From Ignavibacteria bacterium (lineage in GTDB: Bacteria; Bacteroidota; Ignavibacteria; Ignavibacteriales; Ignavibacteriaceae), in assembly GCA_017302895.1 (NCBI GenBank), contig JAFLBV010000001.1, forward strand, positions 310,001-374,000: a stretch of 64,000 nucleotides of DNA. The letters run 5' to 3'. Shown here in pieces: positions 1 through 9,430 of this stretch (positions are counted from its first letter, which is position 1; each line of letters starts with the position of its first letter). The translations under genes and the position numbers were made by a program. The notes beneath the pieces are model-generated. The model searched no databases. It was not told the DNA's origin and saw only the letters and a program-made list of their open reading frames with translations.

Positions 1-1
1 T

Positions 2-787
2 GGTGAAAAGGGGATACCAGTGTTGGTTATCGATCAACCAAATATCATTGCATGCACATATGTGGATGGTCCAATTGTTGACGAATCTCTTTTTTCATTT
101 GTCGGCATAACAGCGTTGCCGATTGCTCACGGGATGACAGTCGGCGAACTTGCATACTTCTTCAAGGATGATATTTTAAAGAGAAAAGGGATTAAATGTG
201 AAGTTGGAGTTGTCAAGATGAAAGGTTATTACAGGGAGACAGAATTTGATTCGACAGGGATGCAATGGTTGAATCCATCACCTAATCTCAGATCGGTACT
301 TGCAGCAAAAGTTTATCCCGGTACCTGTCTTCTTGAGAACACGAATCTTTCGGAAGGGAGAGGTACAGAGGACCCGTTTCTTATCTTTGGTGCTCCTTTT
401 GTAAATTCCGGTGAACTGGCCGATGCAATTTCACGATTCCCCGGCATTAAAAAGGTGGAAACAATTGAATTTACACCCCGAGAAAGTGCTGCGGCAACAA
501 AGCCGAAGTACCTGAATGAAAAATGCTACGGGGTAAGAATTAAAGAAACATCTTCTGAATTCGAGTCTGTGAAATTTGGTTTTTTCCTCCTTGATCATCT
601 GTTAAAGGCTTATCCGGGGAAATTTGAAATCAGGGAAAAAGGATTCAACGGTAAAGCCGGAAAAAATGGAATAAGGGAAGTTTTGGAAAAGTCAGGGTGG
701 GAGGCTGTCGTTCAAGGTTACAAATCGGAACTGCAGCAGTTCATGCAACTTAGAAACAAGTATTTATTATACACTAACTTAAGGTAA
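2..787 (+). CDS. NamZ-like exo-beta-N-acetylmuramidase (DUF1343), 5' end missing
   Basis: The reading frame is open to the first base of the window, so this is the C-terminal part of a longer gene; the GTG at 20 is an internal codon (the frame upstream reads GEKGIP before VLVIDQPN). The segment VIDQPN, the GP motif a little later, and LLENTNLSEGRGTEDPF are typical of the DUF1343 family, whose studied member NamZ removes terminal MurNAc residues from peptidoglycan fragments (GH171). The complete family is usually around 400 residues, so roughly one third is outside the window, including any signal peptide. The gene lies 4 bp before a lipoprotein gene and is probably co-transcribed with it. Family assignment is fairly secure; the exact substrate is inferred. 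Confidence 0.75.
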   Translation, partial: GEKGIPVLVIDQPNIIACTYVDGPIVDESLFSFVGITALPIAHGMTVGELAYFFKDDILKRKGIKCEVGVVKMKGYYRETEFDSTGMQWLNPSPNLRSVLAAKVYPGTCLLENTNLSEGRGTEDPFLIFGAPFVNSGELADAISRFPGIKKVETIEFTPRESAAATKPKYLNEKCYGVRIKETSSEFESVKFGFFLLDHLLKAYPGKFEIREKGFNGKAGKNGIREVLEKSGWEAVVQGYKSELQQFMQLRNKYLLYTNLR

Positions 788-791
788 CAAT

Positions 792-1844
792 ATGTTATTA
801 AGAAAACTAATGTTTTCAATATTCGTTCTGTCTTCCGTCGTGATTCTTTCGGGATGTGGAGAAAAAGGTTCTGAAGCCGTTCAGGGTGCCACAGATATCG
901 ATACCAACTATCTCAAAGTAGAAGATGTAAAAGCAGCTGAAGGTGTTACAACTTTCGGTTACAAACTGGAAAAAGGAGATAAATTCAGTTATAAGGTGGC
1001 TTTTATCAACAAGATTTCACAGGATATGAAAGCTGATACAGTCATTTCGCAAAAAGTTGATCAGCGAAATGTTCTTATCATCGATTTTGAAGTGAAGGAT
1101 GTTGACAAAGACACAATCGCAGAGGTTGAAGTAACAACCAGAAGCGTATATGTGAAATCAGACCTCAATGGCAAGGTAAAAGAGTACAAAACGGGTGATA
1201 AACTCGATTCAACAAGCAGAATCGATTTTGGCTTCTATGAGGCTTTATCCGGTAATTCTTTTATGGCAAGAATCGACAAAAAAGGGACAATCCGCGAAGT
1301 GTACAAAGTTGACAAAATTGTTGACAATGCACTCCCAAAAACTAATGGTAAAGATTCAATTTCTGCACAGCAGAGAGAAATGGCAACCACTGAAGTTGCT
1401 GAGAATCTTAAGGGTATGATTCTTCAGGTGTTTAGAAACTTTTCGAACGGCAGCCTTAAAGCCAACGAGACCTATAGTGACAAAAAACCACCTGTTGCAG
1501 ATCCAAGCAGAATGTACCAATTGAATGCCACACAGCTCTACACGCTTAAAGAGAAAGGTAAATTCAACGGAAGCGACATTTCAATTATTGAAGCAGGATA
1601 TGATGCTTCGTATGAATTTAATCCTGAACTTGCACAGCAGGGAATCAAAGTTGATAAAAGTTTGATTACCGGTGGCGGCAAGGTTTATTACAACGATAAA
1701 GAAGGCAAACTTCAGAAGTCAAGAACAAATCTTGTTGAAGAAATCGCATTCAGTGGTGAGATACCCGATAAAACAGGTAAAAAGATTCCATTCACGAGTG
1801 TTAAAAAATCACTTATCGTGAATATAGTTGAGAAAATTAAATAA
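792..1844 (+). CDS. Lipoprotein of unknown function
   Basis: 350 residues. The N-terminus is a lipoprotein signal: basic MLLRK, a hydrophobic stretch, then lipobox LSGC with the acceptor Cys at about residue 22. The mature part is hydrophilic, rich in Lys, Asp and Thr, and lacks membrane segments. Alternating polar and hydrophobic stretches suggest a mainly beta-stranded domain. No family was recognised. It starts 4 bp after the NamZ-like gene and ends before a good intrinsic terminator, so it is the last gene of that operon. It may be an envelope lipoprotein acting near peptidoglycan, but that is only guilt by association. Confidence 0.7.
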   Translation: MLLRKLMFSIFVLSSVVILSGCGEKGSEAVQGATDIDTNYLKVEDVKAAEGVTTFGYKLEKGDKFSYKVAFINKISQDMKADTVISQKVDQRNVLIIDFEVKDVDKDTIAEVEVTTRSVYVKSDLNGKVKEYKTGDKLDSTSRIDFGFYEALSGNSFMARIDKKGTIREVYKVDKIVDNALPKTNGKDSISAQQREMATTEVAENLKGMILQVFRNFSNGSLKANETYSDKKPPVADPSRMYQLNATQLYTLKEKGKFNGSDISIIEAGYDASYEFNPELAQQGIKVDKSLITGGGKVYYNDKEGKLQKSRTNLVEEIAFSGEIPDKTGKKIPFTSVKKSLIVNIVEKIK

Positions 1845-1864
1845 TCTCAATTAAAAAGTGTTCT

Positions 1865-1908
1865 AAGAGGCTGTCCGGATATTAACTGTCCTGCAGCCTC
1901 TTTTTTTT
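1865..1908 (+). terminator. Intrinsic terminator after the lipoprotein gene
   Basis: Perfect 9-bp stem AAGAGGCTG (1865-1873) with CAGCCTCTT (1894-1902), followed by a run of eight T ending at 1908. It overlaps the last bases of the convergent NfeD gene. Confidence 0.85.
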
Positions 1909-3229
1909 ACATCCGTCTCTGAACCACTATTCTCACACCCTCCACCAAAATTACTTTGAGAGGTGAGTCCTTCTCGATATAATCTCCCTGAGTCACAACA
2001 TCGTACCTCGTTCCCTCAATCAACGCCGTGCCGGCAGGTCTTAAGACTGTCAGCGCCGTGCCTTCCTTTCCGACAAGTCCGGAATGATCCGGAGCCGAAG
2101 TAAAGCCGGATTTAGAACCCGATTCAGTATCCAGTACGAAATTTTTGAATGTCCTGGTGTTTGGCAGGAACTTATATGCAAGAAATCCGAGGAAAAAGAA
2201 TCCAAAAATTGCCGAACCCAACTGAATAATGGCCATCTGAATAAGGGAAGAGTCGAAATATCCTTCGGTATTAACCAGTGAAAAGAACAGCGAGGCGATC
2301 ATCAGGAGGATTCCGACCACCCCTGCAACTCCAAATCCGGGTATGAGGAATATTTCAACCAGAATCGCAGCAAGTCCGAGGATAAAAAGCACCACCTCGA
2401 ACCACGAAGCCAGATCAAGTATTAGAGAGGATCCGAAAAACAGGGTGAGAAATACAATGCCAAGTATCCCCGGTACTCCGAACCCGGGAGTCTTGATTTC
2501 GGTATAGACACCCGCGAGACCGAGCATTATCAGCAGGGAGGCGATAATCGGGTTGTTCAAAAATCTTACGAACTCTTCAGCCCAGTTGGTTTTCACATCG
2601 ATGATCAAGGGATTGGAGTAACCAAAAGCTTCCGCCGCAGCTTTTGCCGAGTTGACTATTGTGTCAGCCATTTTCAGGTTCACTGCCTCGGCATCATCAA
2701 GGGAGACAAGTTGGGTAGAATCCACCAGCCCGGGTATGACAACTCTTTCGTCGACCATGCCTTCAGCAATTTTAGGATTTCTGCCGTTTTTTTGAGCCGT
2801 TGATCTCATCTCAGCACGCATATACGACTGATATTTTTCAGAACCCTTTTTACCCTCCTGGTCAACCACCGTAGCAGCTCCGATTGTGCTCCCGGGTGCC
2901 ATGGCAATTTTTTTGCAGGAGAGGGTGATGAGTGCACCCGCTGAAATGGCTCTTTTGTTCACAAAAGCTATGGTAGGAATTTTTGCATCAATCAGCAGGT
3001 CTTTCAGTTGAGTCGCAGCATCAACTCTGCCACCAAAGGTGTTTATCTCCACAATCAGAGCATCAGCCTTCTCTTTTGTTGCCAATTCCAGTGCCCTTTT
3101 TAGATAAGGGACAAGGGAAAGAGAGATTTCCTCATTAAATGTAACACGGTAAACGGTCGATTGAGAAAAGCCGAAGGAACTTAAAAGGATTACGATTGTA
3201 CAAATTAGAAGCGAAGTTTTTGATTTCAT
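1907..3229 (-). CDS. NfeD-family membrane-bound serine protease
   Basis: 440 residues from the ATG at 3229; a TTG at 3253 is in frame, but the ATG puts a clean signal peptide (MKSKTSLLICTIVILLSSFG) at the start. Residues 27-210 form a ClpP/crotonase-like protease domain: INTFGGRVD for the oxyanion region, then AISAGA with the nucleophile Ser near residue 96 and a candidate general-base Lys near 132, as in archaeal 1510-N STOPP proteases. Four to five hydrophobic segments follow (about 220-370), then a C-terminal OB-fold NfeD domain (about 385-440). The family cleaves hydrophobic C-termini of partner proteins, often stomatins; no stomatin gene is adjacent here. The gene is convergent with the preceding lipoprotein gene and divergent from the SGNH gene. 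Confidence 0.88.
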   Translation of the reverse strand: MKSKTSLLICTIVILLSSFGFSQSTVYRVTFNEEISLSLVPYLKRALELATKEKADALIVEINTFGGRVDAATQLKDLLIDAKIPTIAFVNKRAISAGALITLSCKKIAMAPGSTIGAATVVDQEGKKGSEKYQSYMRAEMRSTAQKNGRNPKIAEGMVDERVVIPGLVDSTQLVSLDDAEAVNLKMADTIVNSAKAAAEAFGYSNPLIIDVKTNWAEEFVRFLNNPIIASLLIMLGLAGVYTEIKTPGFGVPGILGIVFLTLFFGSSLILDLASWFEVVLFILGLAAILVEIFLIPGFGVAGVVGILLMIASLFFSLVNTEGYFDSSLIQMAIIQLGSAIFGFFFLGFLAYKFLPNTRTFKNFVLDTESGSKSGFTSAPDHSGLVGKEGTALTVLRPAGTALIEGTRYDVVTQGDYIEKDSPLKVILVEGVRIVVQRRM

Positions 3230-3360
3230 GACTTTTAATGGATTATTTTGCAATCTTGTTTGCTAATATAATGCGATTTATCGGAATAATTTATTAAATT
3301 TGTATTTAAATCAGACCTCATTTTTCGCTTTAACGAAAACAATTTAATATGGAGAATAAC

Positions 3361-4728
3361 ATGTCAAACAAATTTGCCGGATTTCGGTCTTTCCTTCTGT
3401 TGGCAATCGCCGCTGTTACCATGTACGGTTTTACTTACATTCCCGAAGGAATCGAAATCGGTCCGTTTACAACCAAGAAAGTGGATGTCCTTTCCGATGT
3501 AAAAACTGACGAGATAACTCAAAGAATTGACGAATACAACTATTTCAGAGGTCTCGCTGATGCTTATGGCGTACTCGTAAACAACGATGTTTTAAGTGTA
3601 GAGAATTACAGCTCAGAGCTTAGAATAGAGGGTGATTTACAATCTAAAGTGCCCATATCGGGAAACACAGCCCAGCTTAAGGGTTTTGCCTCTGCCTTAA
3701 AGGGCTCAAAAAGCGGTACCGTAAGGATCGCTTATTTTGGTGATTCAGCCATCGAAGGTGACAACATCTGTGCAGACTTCCGTGAGGCACTTCAGGAGAA
3801 GTTTGGCGGAACCGGTGTCGGTTTCGTAGCGATCACAACTCAGGATAAAGCATACAGAGCAACCACGAAACTCGATTTTTCCGGGAACTGGGACTCACAG
3901 CTCGTAATCAATGGCAACCCTAAAAGAGGTGCCGGTATTTCCGGCGGAGTCTTTATTCCAAAAAGCGGAAGCTGGGTAAAGTATGAGACAACCTGGAAAT
4001 ATAAAACCGTAAGAACTTTCGACAAAGTGAGAGTATTCTACACCGAGGGTTCAGGTACATTCAAATACGAATTTGACAAAGGTGGCGAAAATTCAGCTCC
4101 TTTCAAATCCGGAAAAGGTGTAAATGTCACCGACATTACCTACAAAGGTTCAAAATCGTTCAAACTTACTGCTGACAAAGATAATCAGGCTGCACTTTAT
4201 GGAGTTAGCCTTGAATCAGGCAACGGCGTTTATGTCGATAATTTCCCGCTTAGAGGAGATGATGGTAACGCTCTCAAAAGGATTCCAAAAGACAATATAA
4301 AAGCTTTTCATGGCTATTTGAACTATGATTTGGTAATTCTTAGTTTTGGTCTGAATTCAGTTGACAAAGTGAAGAACACATCGAACTATGAAAAAGAATT
4401 TACCGATGTAGTAAACCATATCAAAAGTGCAATGCCCGGTGTTCCGATTTTGATTGTTGGAGTCGGTGATAAAGGCAAAAAGGTTGGTTCGAAGTTTGAA
4501 ACAAACGATATGGTTAAAAAGCTTGTAACAGTTCAAAAGAATGTCGCTTCGAAAGCCGGTGTAGCATTCTGGGATCTTTTTGCAGCGATGGGTGGTGAAG
4601 GTGCAATGGAGCGTTGGGGTAAAGACAAACTTACCACTGCTGACATGACACATCTCAGTGCAGAAGGTTACAAGAAAGTAGCCCGCATGCTTTTTGATGC
4701 ACTGATGGATTATTACGGTAAAAACTAA
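3361..4728 (+). CDS. Exported SGNH/GDSL-type hydrolase (acylation module)
   Basis: 455 residues. ATG 3361 is preferred over ATG 3349 because GGAG lies 6 nt before it. An N-terminal hydrophobic segment (residues 8-25) indicates export or membrane anchoring. SGNH blocks are visible: GDSAIEGD with Ser129, LSFGLNSVD for the oxyanion Asn, and DMTHLSAEGY with Asp428 and His431. About 150 residues between blocks I and III form an inserted beta-rich domain. The next gene starts 13 bp downstream, and the following genes encode an acyl-AMP ligase, ACP and MBOAT protein. In that position it resembles DltD or other SGNH partners of MBOAT acyltransferases, so a role in O-acyl transfer or esterase editing outside the inner membrane is inferred. 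It has a paralogue at 62103-63719. Confidence 0.8.
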   Translation: MSNKFAGFRSFLLLAIAAVTMYGFTYIPEGIEIGPFTTKKVDVLSDVKTDEITQRIDEYNYFRGLADAYGVLVNNDVLSVENYSSELRIEGDLQSKVPISGNTAQLKGFASALKGSKSGTVRIAYFGDSAIEGDNICADFREALQEKFGGTGVGFVAITTQDKAYRATTKLDFSGNWDSQLVINGNPKRGAGISGGVFIPKSGSWVKYETTWKYKTVRTFDKVRVFYTEGSGTFKYEFDKGGENSAPFKSGKGVNVTDITYKGSKSFKLTADKDNQAALYGVSLESGNGVYVDNFPLRGDDGNALKRIPKDNIKAFHGYLNYDLVILSFGLNSVDKVKNTSNYEKEFTDVVNHIKSAMPGVPILIVGVGDKGKKVGSKFETNDMVKKLVTVQKNVASKAGVAFWDLFAAMGGEGAMERWGKDKLTTADMTHLSAEGYKKVARMLFDALMDYYGKN

Positions 4729-4741
4729 AACAGAGAACCAT

Positions 4742-6448
4742 TTGAAACATTATAATAATGTTTGGCAACGCTGGGAGGATAACTCCCGGCGTTTTCCCAA
4801 TAAAGACGCCATAGTCCACTGGAGAGCCGGTGAGGAGCCATTTAGATGGTCATTCAAAGATTTGTTGGAAACCGCCAACAAATTTTCCATTTTATTAAAG
4901 AAACAAGGAATAAAGAGAAATGAAGTGTGTGCCATCATAATCAGGCACAATCCGATGTTTTTCCCTTTATATCTCGGTGTTGCGGGCTTGGGTGCTATAC
5001 CTGCAGTGCTTGCATATCCAAATCCAAGACTTCATCCTGACAAGTTTAAATCCGGTGTGGAGGGAATGTCCCAGCGCTCCGGTCTCGACTGGATATTTAC
5101 TGAGGCCGACCTTGAACCGATTATTTCCCCACTCGTGCATCACGAGGGGAGTACGATAAAAGGTCTGTTCTTTCCATTGGAATGGGACAGGGAATTTACA
5201 CCTTCAGCGGAAGAAATCAATGATTTAACATCAGTCAGAGACTCAATTGTTGAATCGGATCCTTTCCTTCTGCAACATTCATCGGGAACGACAGGTCTTC
5301 AGAAACCGGTACTTCTTTCACAAAGGGCTGTTTTGGATCATGTTGACAATTACGCCCTTTCCATCAACCTAACCGAGAATGACAAAATTGTCAGTTGGCT
5401 CCCGTTATATCATGACATGGGGCTGATAGCTGCTTTTCATCTTCCACTTGCTTTTGGAATCACTTCAGTGCAGGTTGATCCTTTTGAATGGGTACTCGCA
5501 CCCTCTCTTCAGTTCGAAGCTTTGAATGCTGAAAAAGCCACAGTGTGCTGGCTGCCTAATTTTGCTTACAATTTCATGGCAGACAGAATTGAGGAAGATG
5601 AGATGGAATCCGTTTCTCTTGAATCTTTGCGACTCGTCATCAATTGCAGTGAACCTGTAAGAAATGAGAGTCACAAAAAGTTCAGCGCCGCTTTTGAAAA
5701 ATATGGTTTTAATCCTCTCGGGCTATCGGCTTCCTATGCGATGGCAGAAACAACATTTGCTGCAACACAAACAGAACCGGGTAAACCGATTACCACTATC
5801 GAAGTGGATCGTGAAAGCCTCGCTCAGGGAGTGGTTACACCTCCAATTCCCGGAAAAACATCAAGAATTTGCGTTTCGTCCGGAAAAGTGATAAAAGGAT
5901 GTGAAGTCAGGATTGTGGATGAAAAAGGAAATGAGCTTCCCGAACATGGAGTAGGGGAGATTATCATCACATCGGTTTCGATGTTCGACGGCTACAGAAA
6001 CTATCCCGAGAAGACTGCTGAAGTACTTAAGGACGGCTGGTATTACAGCGGTGATTACGGCTTTAAGCAAAATGATGAACTCTTCGTAATTGGTCGTAAA
6101 AAAGACATAATTATCGTTGCCGGTAAAAACATTTATCCCGAAGATGTCGAAGATGCCATCGGAGTGGTTAGCGACATAATCCCCGGCAGGGTAATTGCAT
6201 TTGGCGAAGATAATGTGGAACTCGGTACCGAGGAAATCAGCGTTGTGGCTGAAACTCCCTTGACTGATGAAAAAGAGAAGAAAAGACTGATTCAGCGTGT
6301 GAAGGAAAAAGGGACATCGGTTGATCTCACGATCACACATGTATATCTTGTTCCTCCAAGGTGGCTAATTAAAAGTTCTGCCGGTAAACCAAGTAGAAAA
6401 GCCAACAAGGAGAGAATCGCCGAAATGAAAGAATTGAACAAACATTAG
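4742..6448 (+). CDS. Fatty-acyl-AMP ligase-like adenylate-forming enzyme
   Basis: 568 residues from a TTG start at 4742, 13 bp after the SGNH gene. ANL-superfamily signatures are clear: the P-loop HSSGTTGLQKP, the A5-type motif SASYAMAETT, YSGDYG, and IGRKKDIIIVAGKNIYPED in the hinge. The catalytic lysine of the C-terminal domain is probably in KSSAGKPSRK. The segment SWLPLYHDMGLI is characteristic of FAALs, which load acyl-AMP onto a carrier protein rather than CoA. The ACP gene follows 15 bp downstream, which supports this. The predicted job is ATP-dependent activation of a carboxylic acid (chain length unknown) and transfer to the ACP. A plain acyl-CoA synthetase role is less likely but not excluded. 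Confidence 0.85.
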   Translation: MKHYNNVWQRWEDNSRRFPNKDAIVHWRAGEEPFRWSFKDLLETANKFSILLKKQGIKRNEVCAIIIRHNPMFFPLYLGVAGLGAIPAVLAYPNPRLHPDKFKSGVEGMSQRSGLDWIFTEADLEPIISPLVHHEGSTIKGLFFPLEWDREFTPSAEEINDLTSVRDSIVESDPFLLQHSSGTTGLQKPVLLSQRAVLDHVDNYALSINLTENDKIVSWLPLYHDMGLIAAFHLPLAFGITSVQVDPFEWVLAPSLQFEALNAEKATVCWLPNFAYNFMADRIEEDEMESVSLESLRLVINCSEPVRNESHKKFSAAFEKYGFNPLGLSASYAMAETTFAATQTEPGKPITTIEVDRESLAQGVVTPPIPGKTSRICVSSGKVIKGCEVRIVDEKGNELPEHGVGEIIITSVSMFDGYRNYPEKTAEVLKDGWYYSGDYGFKQNDELFVIGRKKDIIIVAGKNIYPEDVEDAIGVVSDIIPGRVIAFGEDNVELGTEEISVVAETPLTDEKEKKRLIQRVKEKGTSVDLTITHVYLVPPRWLIKSSAGKPSRKANKERIAEMKELNKH

Positions 6449-6463
6449 ACAGAGAGAACCATA

Positions 6464-6694
6464 ATGATATCAGAGAGACTAAAGAATACGATACTCAAAC
6501 AACTTGAACTCGAAGATTACGACATTCAGGATGAAACTAAAGCAAATACTGTACCAGGTTGGGACTCACTCAGTCATGCCAATGTGATACTCTCGATTGA
6601 GAAAGAATACAACATAAGACTGAAGCACATAGAAGTTCTTAAATGCAAGAACCTCGGAGACCTTCAGAGATTAGTCGATTCCAAAATTTCGTAA
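6464..6694 (+). CDS. Acyl carrier protein
   Basis: 76 residues, typical ACP size, with a four-helix pattern and the phosphopantetheine site GWDSLSHANVI, Ser35. It lies between the FAAL-like ligase and the MBOAT gene with 15 and 12 bp gaps, so it is a dedicated carrier rather than the housekeeping AcpP. By analogy with DltC it would accept the acyl group from the ligase in the cytoplasm and hand it to the membrane acyltransferase. It needs a 4'-phosphopantetheinyl transferase encoded elsewhere. Confidence 0.88.
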   Translation: MISERLKNTILKQLELEDYDIQDETKANTVPGWDSLSHANVILSIEKEYNIRLKHIEVLKCKNLGDLQRLVDSKIS

Positions 6695-6706
6695 AAAGGT
6701 ACTGTA

Positions 6707-8218
6707 TTGAATTCTGTCATCGATTTTTCCAAGCTGGCGGGGCTGTTCGTTTACAGTCCGGACAACCCGCTTCAGTTTGGTACGCTTACTTTTATGTTCT
6801 TTCTTGCTTTGGGACTTCTTGTTTATCATGCAATATATCCAAACCAGAGATTAAGAGCTACATTTCTACTGTTGTTCTCCGCATTTATCTACTACAAAAT
6901 TGGCGGTTTATTCCTCATCCTTCTGTTGGGGGTCGGGGTTGTAAACTACTTTTTTGGAAAAATACTCTTCGGAATAGCTGATACCGACAAGAGAAGGTAT
7001 GTACTTTGGGGAATGGTAATCCTGAATGTTGGATTGCTTGCATACTTCAAATACACAAATTTTGTGCTCAGTCAAATTGCGACTCTTCAGGAGACAGAAT
7101 TTACGGCACTTGACATTATGCTACCGATCGGTATCTCGTTTTACATATTCAAGGTTTTAAGCTTCCTTTTCGATATATATTACGAGAAATATGAGGAATT
7201 GCCGCGTCTCGACGATTTCATGCTCTATGTAACCTTTTTCGGGAATATTCAGGCAGGTCCTATCGACAGAGCTGATGAGTTTATTCCACAGATCAAACAA
7301 AACCTCCTTACTTCCCCCGAAGGTAAGACATCAACCGGCCTGGCTGTATTTTATCTTGCATCGGGAATAATCAAAAAACTGATTATCGCTGACTATATTT
7401 CCCTGAATTTTATCACAAGAGTCTTTGAGGATCCTCTAAGATTCACCGGTGCAGAGAATATACTCGCCATTTACGGCTATTCGATTCAGATTTATTTCGA
7501 TTTTTCGGGTTACTCCGATATGGCTGTGGGGATGGCACTGCTGTTCGGATACAAAATCATCGACAACTTCAATTCACCATATAAAGCCACCAGTGTTGCC
7601 GACTTCTGGAGACGCTGGCATATTTCTCTTTCGAGGTGGCTGCTTGATTATCTTTTTACTCCAATGCAAATGGGTTTAAGGAACATGAAGCAGTACGGAA
7701 ATGCCATTGCACTCATCGTCACATTCGCAGTTTGCGGGCTTTGGCACGGAGCTACCTGGGGGTTTATCATATGGGGTACAGTCCATGGCTTTATTATGGG
7801 TTATTCTGTTTTAACGAAAAAACTTCGTGCAAAAGGATTGATGAAGGTTGGAGTGAAGGAAGGTGGAAAGGTGCTAAACTTCGTGAGAGGTTTCATCACG
7901 TTCAACATCATTACATTAACCTGGATATTCTTCAAGGTTGATTCATTAGACAAAATTCCAATGATCTACACACAGATCACAGAGAACCTGCATGCTGTAG
8001 TGTTTACACAGTTCTATGGTGGATTCCCGGGAGTGCTCATCTTTTTTGTGATCGGGCTCATTATCATCTTCTTCCCTGAAGGGGCAAAAGAGAAGATAAA
8101 AACAGGGCTTATGAATATGCCTTTCTGGGCACAAGGACTTGTTCTTGGATTAGTAATCTACCTGGCTTCTCAGATAATGATGGCTGAAATGGTGCCTCCT
8201 ATCTATTTTGAATTTTAA
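6707..8218 (+). CDS. MBOAT-family membrane O-acyltransferase
   Basis: 503 residues from a TTG start at 6707. About ten or more hydrophobic segments are visible. The MBOAT hallmarks are present: FDIYYEKYEELP, YFGNIQAGPI-like region, FDFSGYSDMAVG, FWRRWHISLSRWL, and the active-site region CGLWHGATWGF followed by a second His in VHGF. This is the AlgI/DltB/PatA architecture, which moves acyl groups from a cytoplasmic donor across the membrane onto an extracellular polymer or lipid. The donor here is probably the ACP encoded just upstream; the acceptor is unknown. The NlpC/P60 gene begins 14 bp after its stop, so the operon may continue. Confidence 0.9.
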   Translation: MNSVIDFSKLAGLFVYSPDNPLQFGTLTFMFFLALGLLVYHAIYPNQRLRATFLLLFSAFIYYKIGGLFLILLLGVGVVNYFFGKILFGIADTDKRRYVLWGMVILNVGLLAYFKYTNFVLSQIATLQETEFTALDIMLPIGISFYIFKVLSFLFDIYYEKYEELPRLDDFMLYVTFFGNIQAGPIDRADEFIPQIKQNLLTSPEGKTSTGLAVFYLASGIIKKLIIADYISLNFITRVFEDPLRFTGAENILAIYGYSIQIYFDFSGYSDMAVGMALLFGYKIIDNFNSPYKATSVADFWRRWHISLSRWLLDYLFTPMQMGLRNMKQYGNAIALIVTFAVCGLWHGATWGFIIWGTVHGFIMGYSVLTKKLRAKGLMKVGVKEGGKVLNFVRGFITFNIITLTWIFFKVDSLDKIPMIYTQITENLHAVVFTQFYGGFPGVLIFFVIGLIIIFFPEGAKEKIKTGLMNMPFWAQGLVLGLVIYLASQIMMAEMVPPIYFEF

Positions 8219-8232
8219 TTTTTCGAAGGTTT

Positions 8233-9423
8233 ATGAAAAATATCGCAGTTGTTTTATTACTGATCTTAATTTTGGGAACCGGAATGTCAGCACAAGTTGC
8301 CACCATATCGCAGATAGATGGTGTATATATGGTTATTACCGACAAATATGCCCCGGATAAGCGAACGGCTATTCTGGATCTTAAATTTGATTTGGATATG
8401 CCGCGAAACATCCTTACAGTCTCCGGTGAGACGACCGTACCGGCAGCACTCGAAGATATGCGGAAAATGCTTCACAATTACACAATCAACGATGTGGTTG
8501 AAAGACTTCCTGCTAAATCTCTTAATGGTTACGAGTATGGAGTAGTCACACTTTCGGTGGCAAATATCAGATCGAAACCATTTCATCCTGCGGAACTAGT
8601 TACTCAGGCTTTGCTTGGAACACCTGTCACTATTCTGAAAGAGGGTGATGACCATTGGTTTTTGGTGCAGACTCCTGAAGGATATATTGGATGGGTTGAT
8701 GATGCGGGAGTTCAATCGTTCAATAAAAAAGAGATGGAAGGCTGGTATAGAGCCGACAAGGTGATCTTCACTGATGTTTATGGTTTTGTTTATGAAGATG
8801 AGAATGCAAAAGGGGGCACAATATCGGACATTACAGCAGGGGGTATCCTTCAAATAAAATCGACCGGCAAAAACGGTTATAAAGTTGCACTTCCCGACGG
8901 CAGAGAAGGTTTTGTATCTAAAAAATCGGCTTCGCCTCTTAAAAAATGGATTAAGGGACAAAATCCAGATTCAAACACTATAATCAAAACCGCAAAAAAA
9001 TTCCTCGGTGTGCCTTATCTCTGGGGCGGTACTTCCCCTAAAGGAATGGACTGCAGTGGATTTACTAAAACGGTATATTTCCTGAACGGAATTATGCTTG
9101 CCAGGGATGCTTCTCAACAGTGTCTGTATGGTGAAGAAGTCGATGTTTCAAAAGGATATGAAAATCTGAAAAGAGGGGATTTACTCTTCTTTGGTCCGAA
9201 ACCTGAAGAGGGTAAAAAACAACGAATTACTCATGTTGGGATTTACATGGGAAACAAAGAGTTCATCCACGCTGCCGGAATGGTAGGTATCAACAGTTTT
9301 GACCCCGCAAGTCCCGTTTTTAGCGCTTACAGAACAGGGATGCTTGTTTCGGCAAGAAGGATTTTGACCAAGGTTGATTCACCCGGAGTCAAAAAGATTT
9401 CGGTTTCAGACTATATCAAATGA
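8233..9423 (+). CDS. Secreted NlpC/P60 endopeptidase with SH3-like domains
   Basis: 396 residues with a signal peptide ending near SAQ (residue 22). The middle holds two bacterial SH3-like segments (about 95-160, with VANIRSKP and GYIGWVDD, and about 170-235). The C-terminal NlpC/P60 domain (245-380) has FLGVPYLWGG, the nucleophile Cys274 in MDCSGF, His334 in THVGIY and His346 in FIHAAG, so the Cys-His-His triad is intact. This family cuts gamma-D-Glu-diamino acid bonds in peptidoglycan stem peptides. The next gene encodes a dipeptide epimerase, the same pairing as in B. subtilis ykf-type murein peptide use, which supports muropeptide degradation. Confidence 0.9.
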   Translation: MKNIAVVLLLILILGTGMSAQVATISQIDGVYMVITDKYAPDKRTAILDLKFDLDMPRNILTVSGETTVPAALEDMRKMLHNYTINDVVERLPAKSLNGYEYGVVTLSVANIRSKPFHPAELVTQALLGTPVTILKEGDDHWFLVQTPEGYIGWVDDAGVQSFNKKEMEGWYRADKVIFTDVYGFVYEDENAKGGTISDITAGGILQIKSTGKNGYKVALPDGREGFVSKKSASPLKKWIKGQNPDSNTIIKTAKKFLGVPYLWGGTSPKGMDCSGFTKTVYFLNGIMLARDASQQCLYGEEVDVSKGYENLKRGDLLFFGPKPEEGKKQRITHVGIYMGNKEFIHAAGMVGINSFDPASPVFSAYRTGMLVSARRILTKVDSPGVKKISVSDYIK

Positions 9424-9430
9424 GACGATA

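Noticed and set aside
3349..3360. ATG at 3349 as start of the SGNH gene
   Set aside because: The GGAG Shine-Dalgarno sequence lies inside it and is well spaced for ATG 3361.
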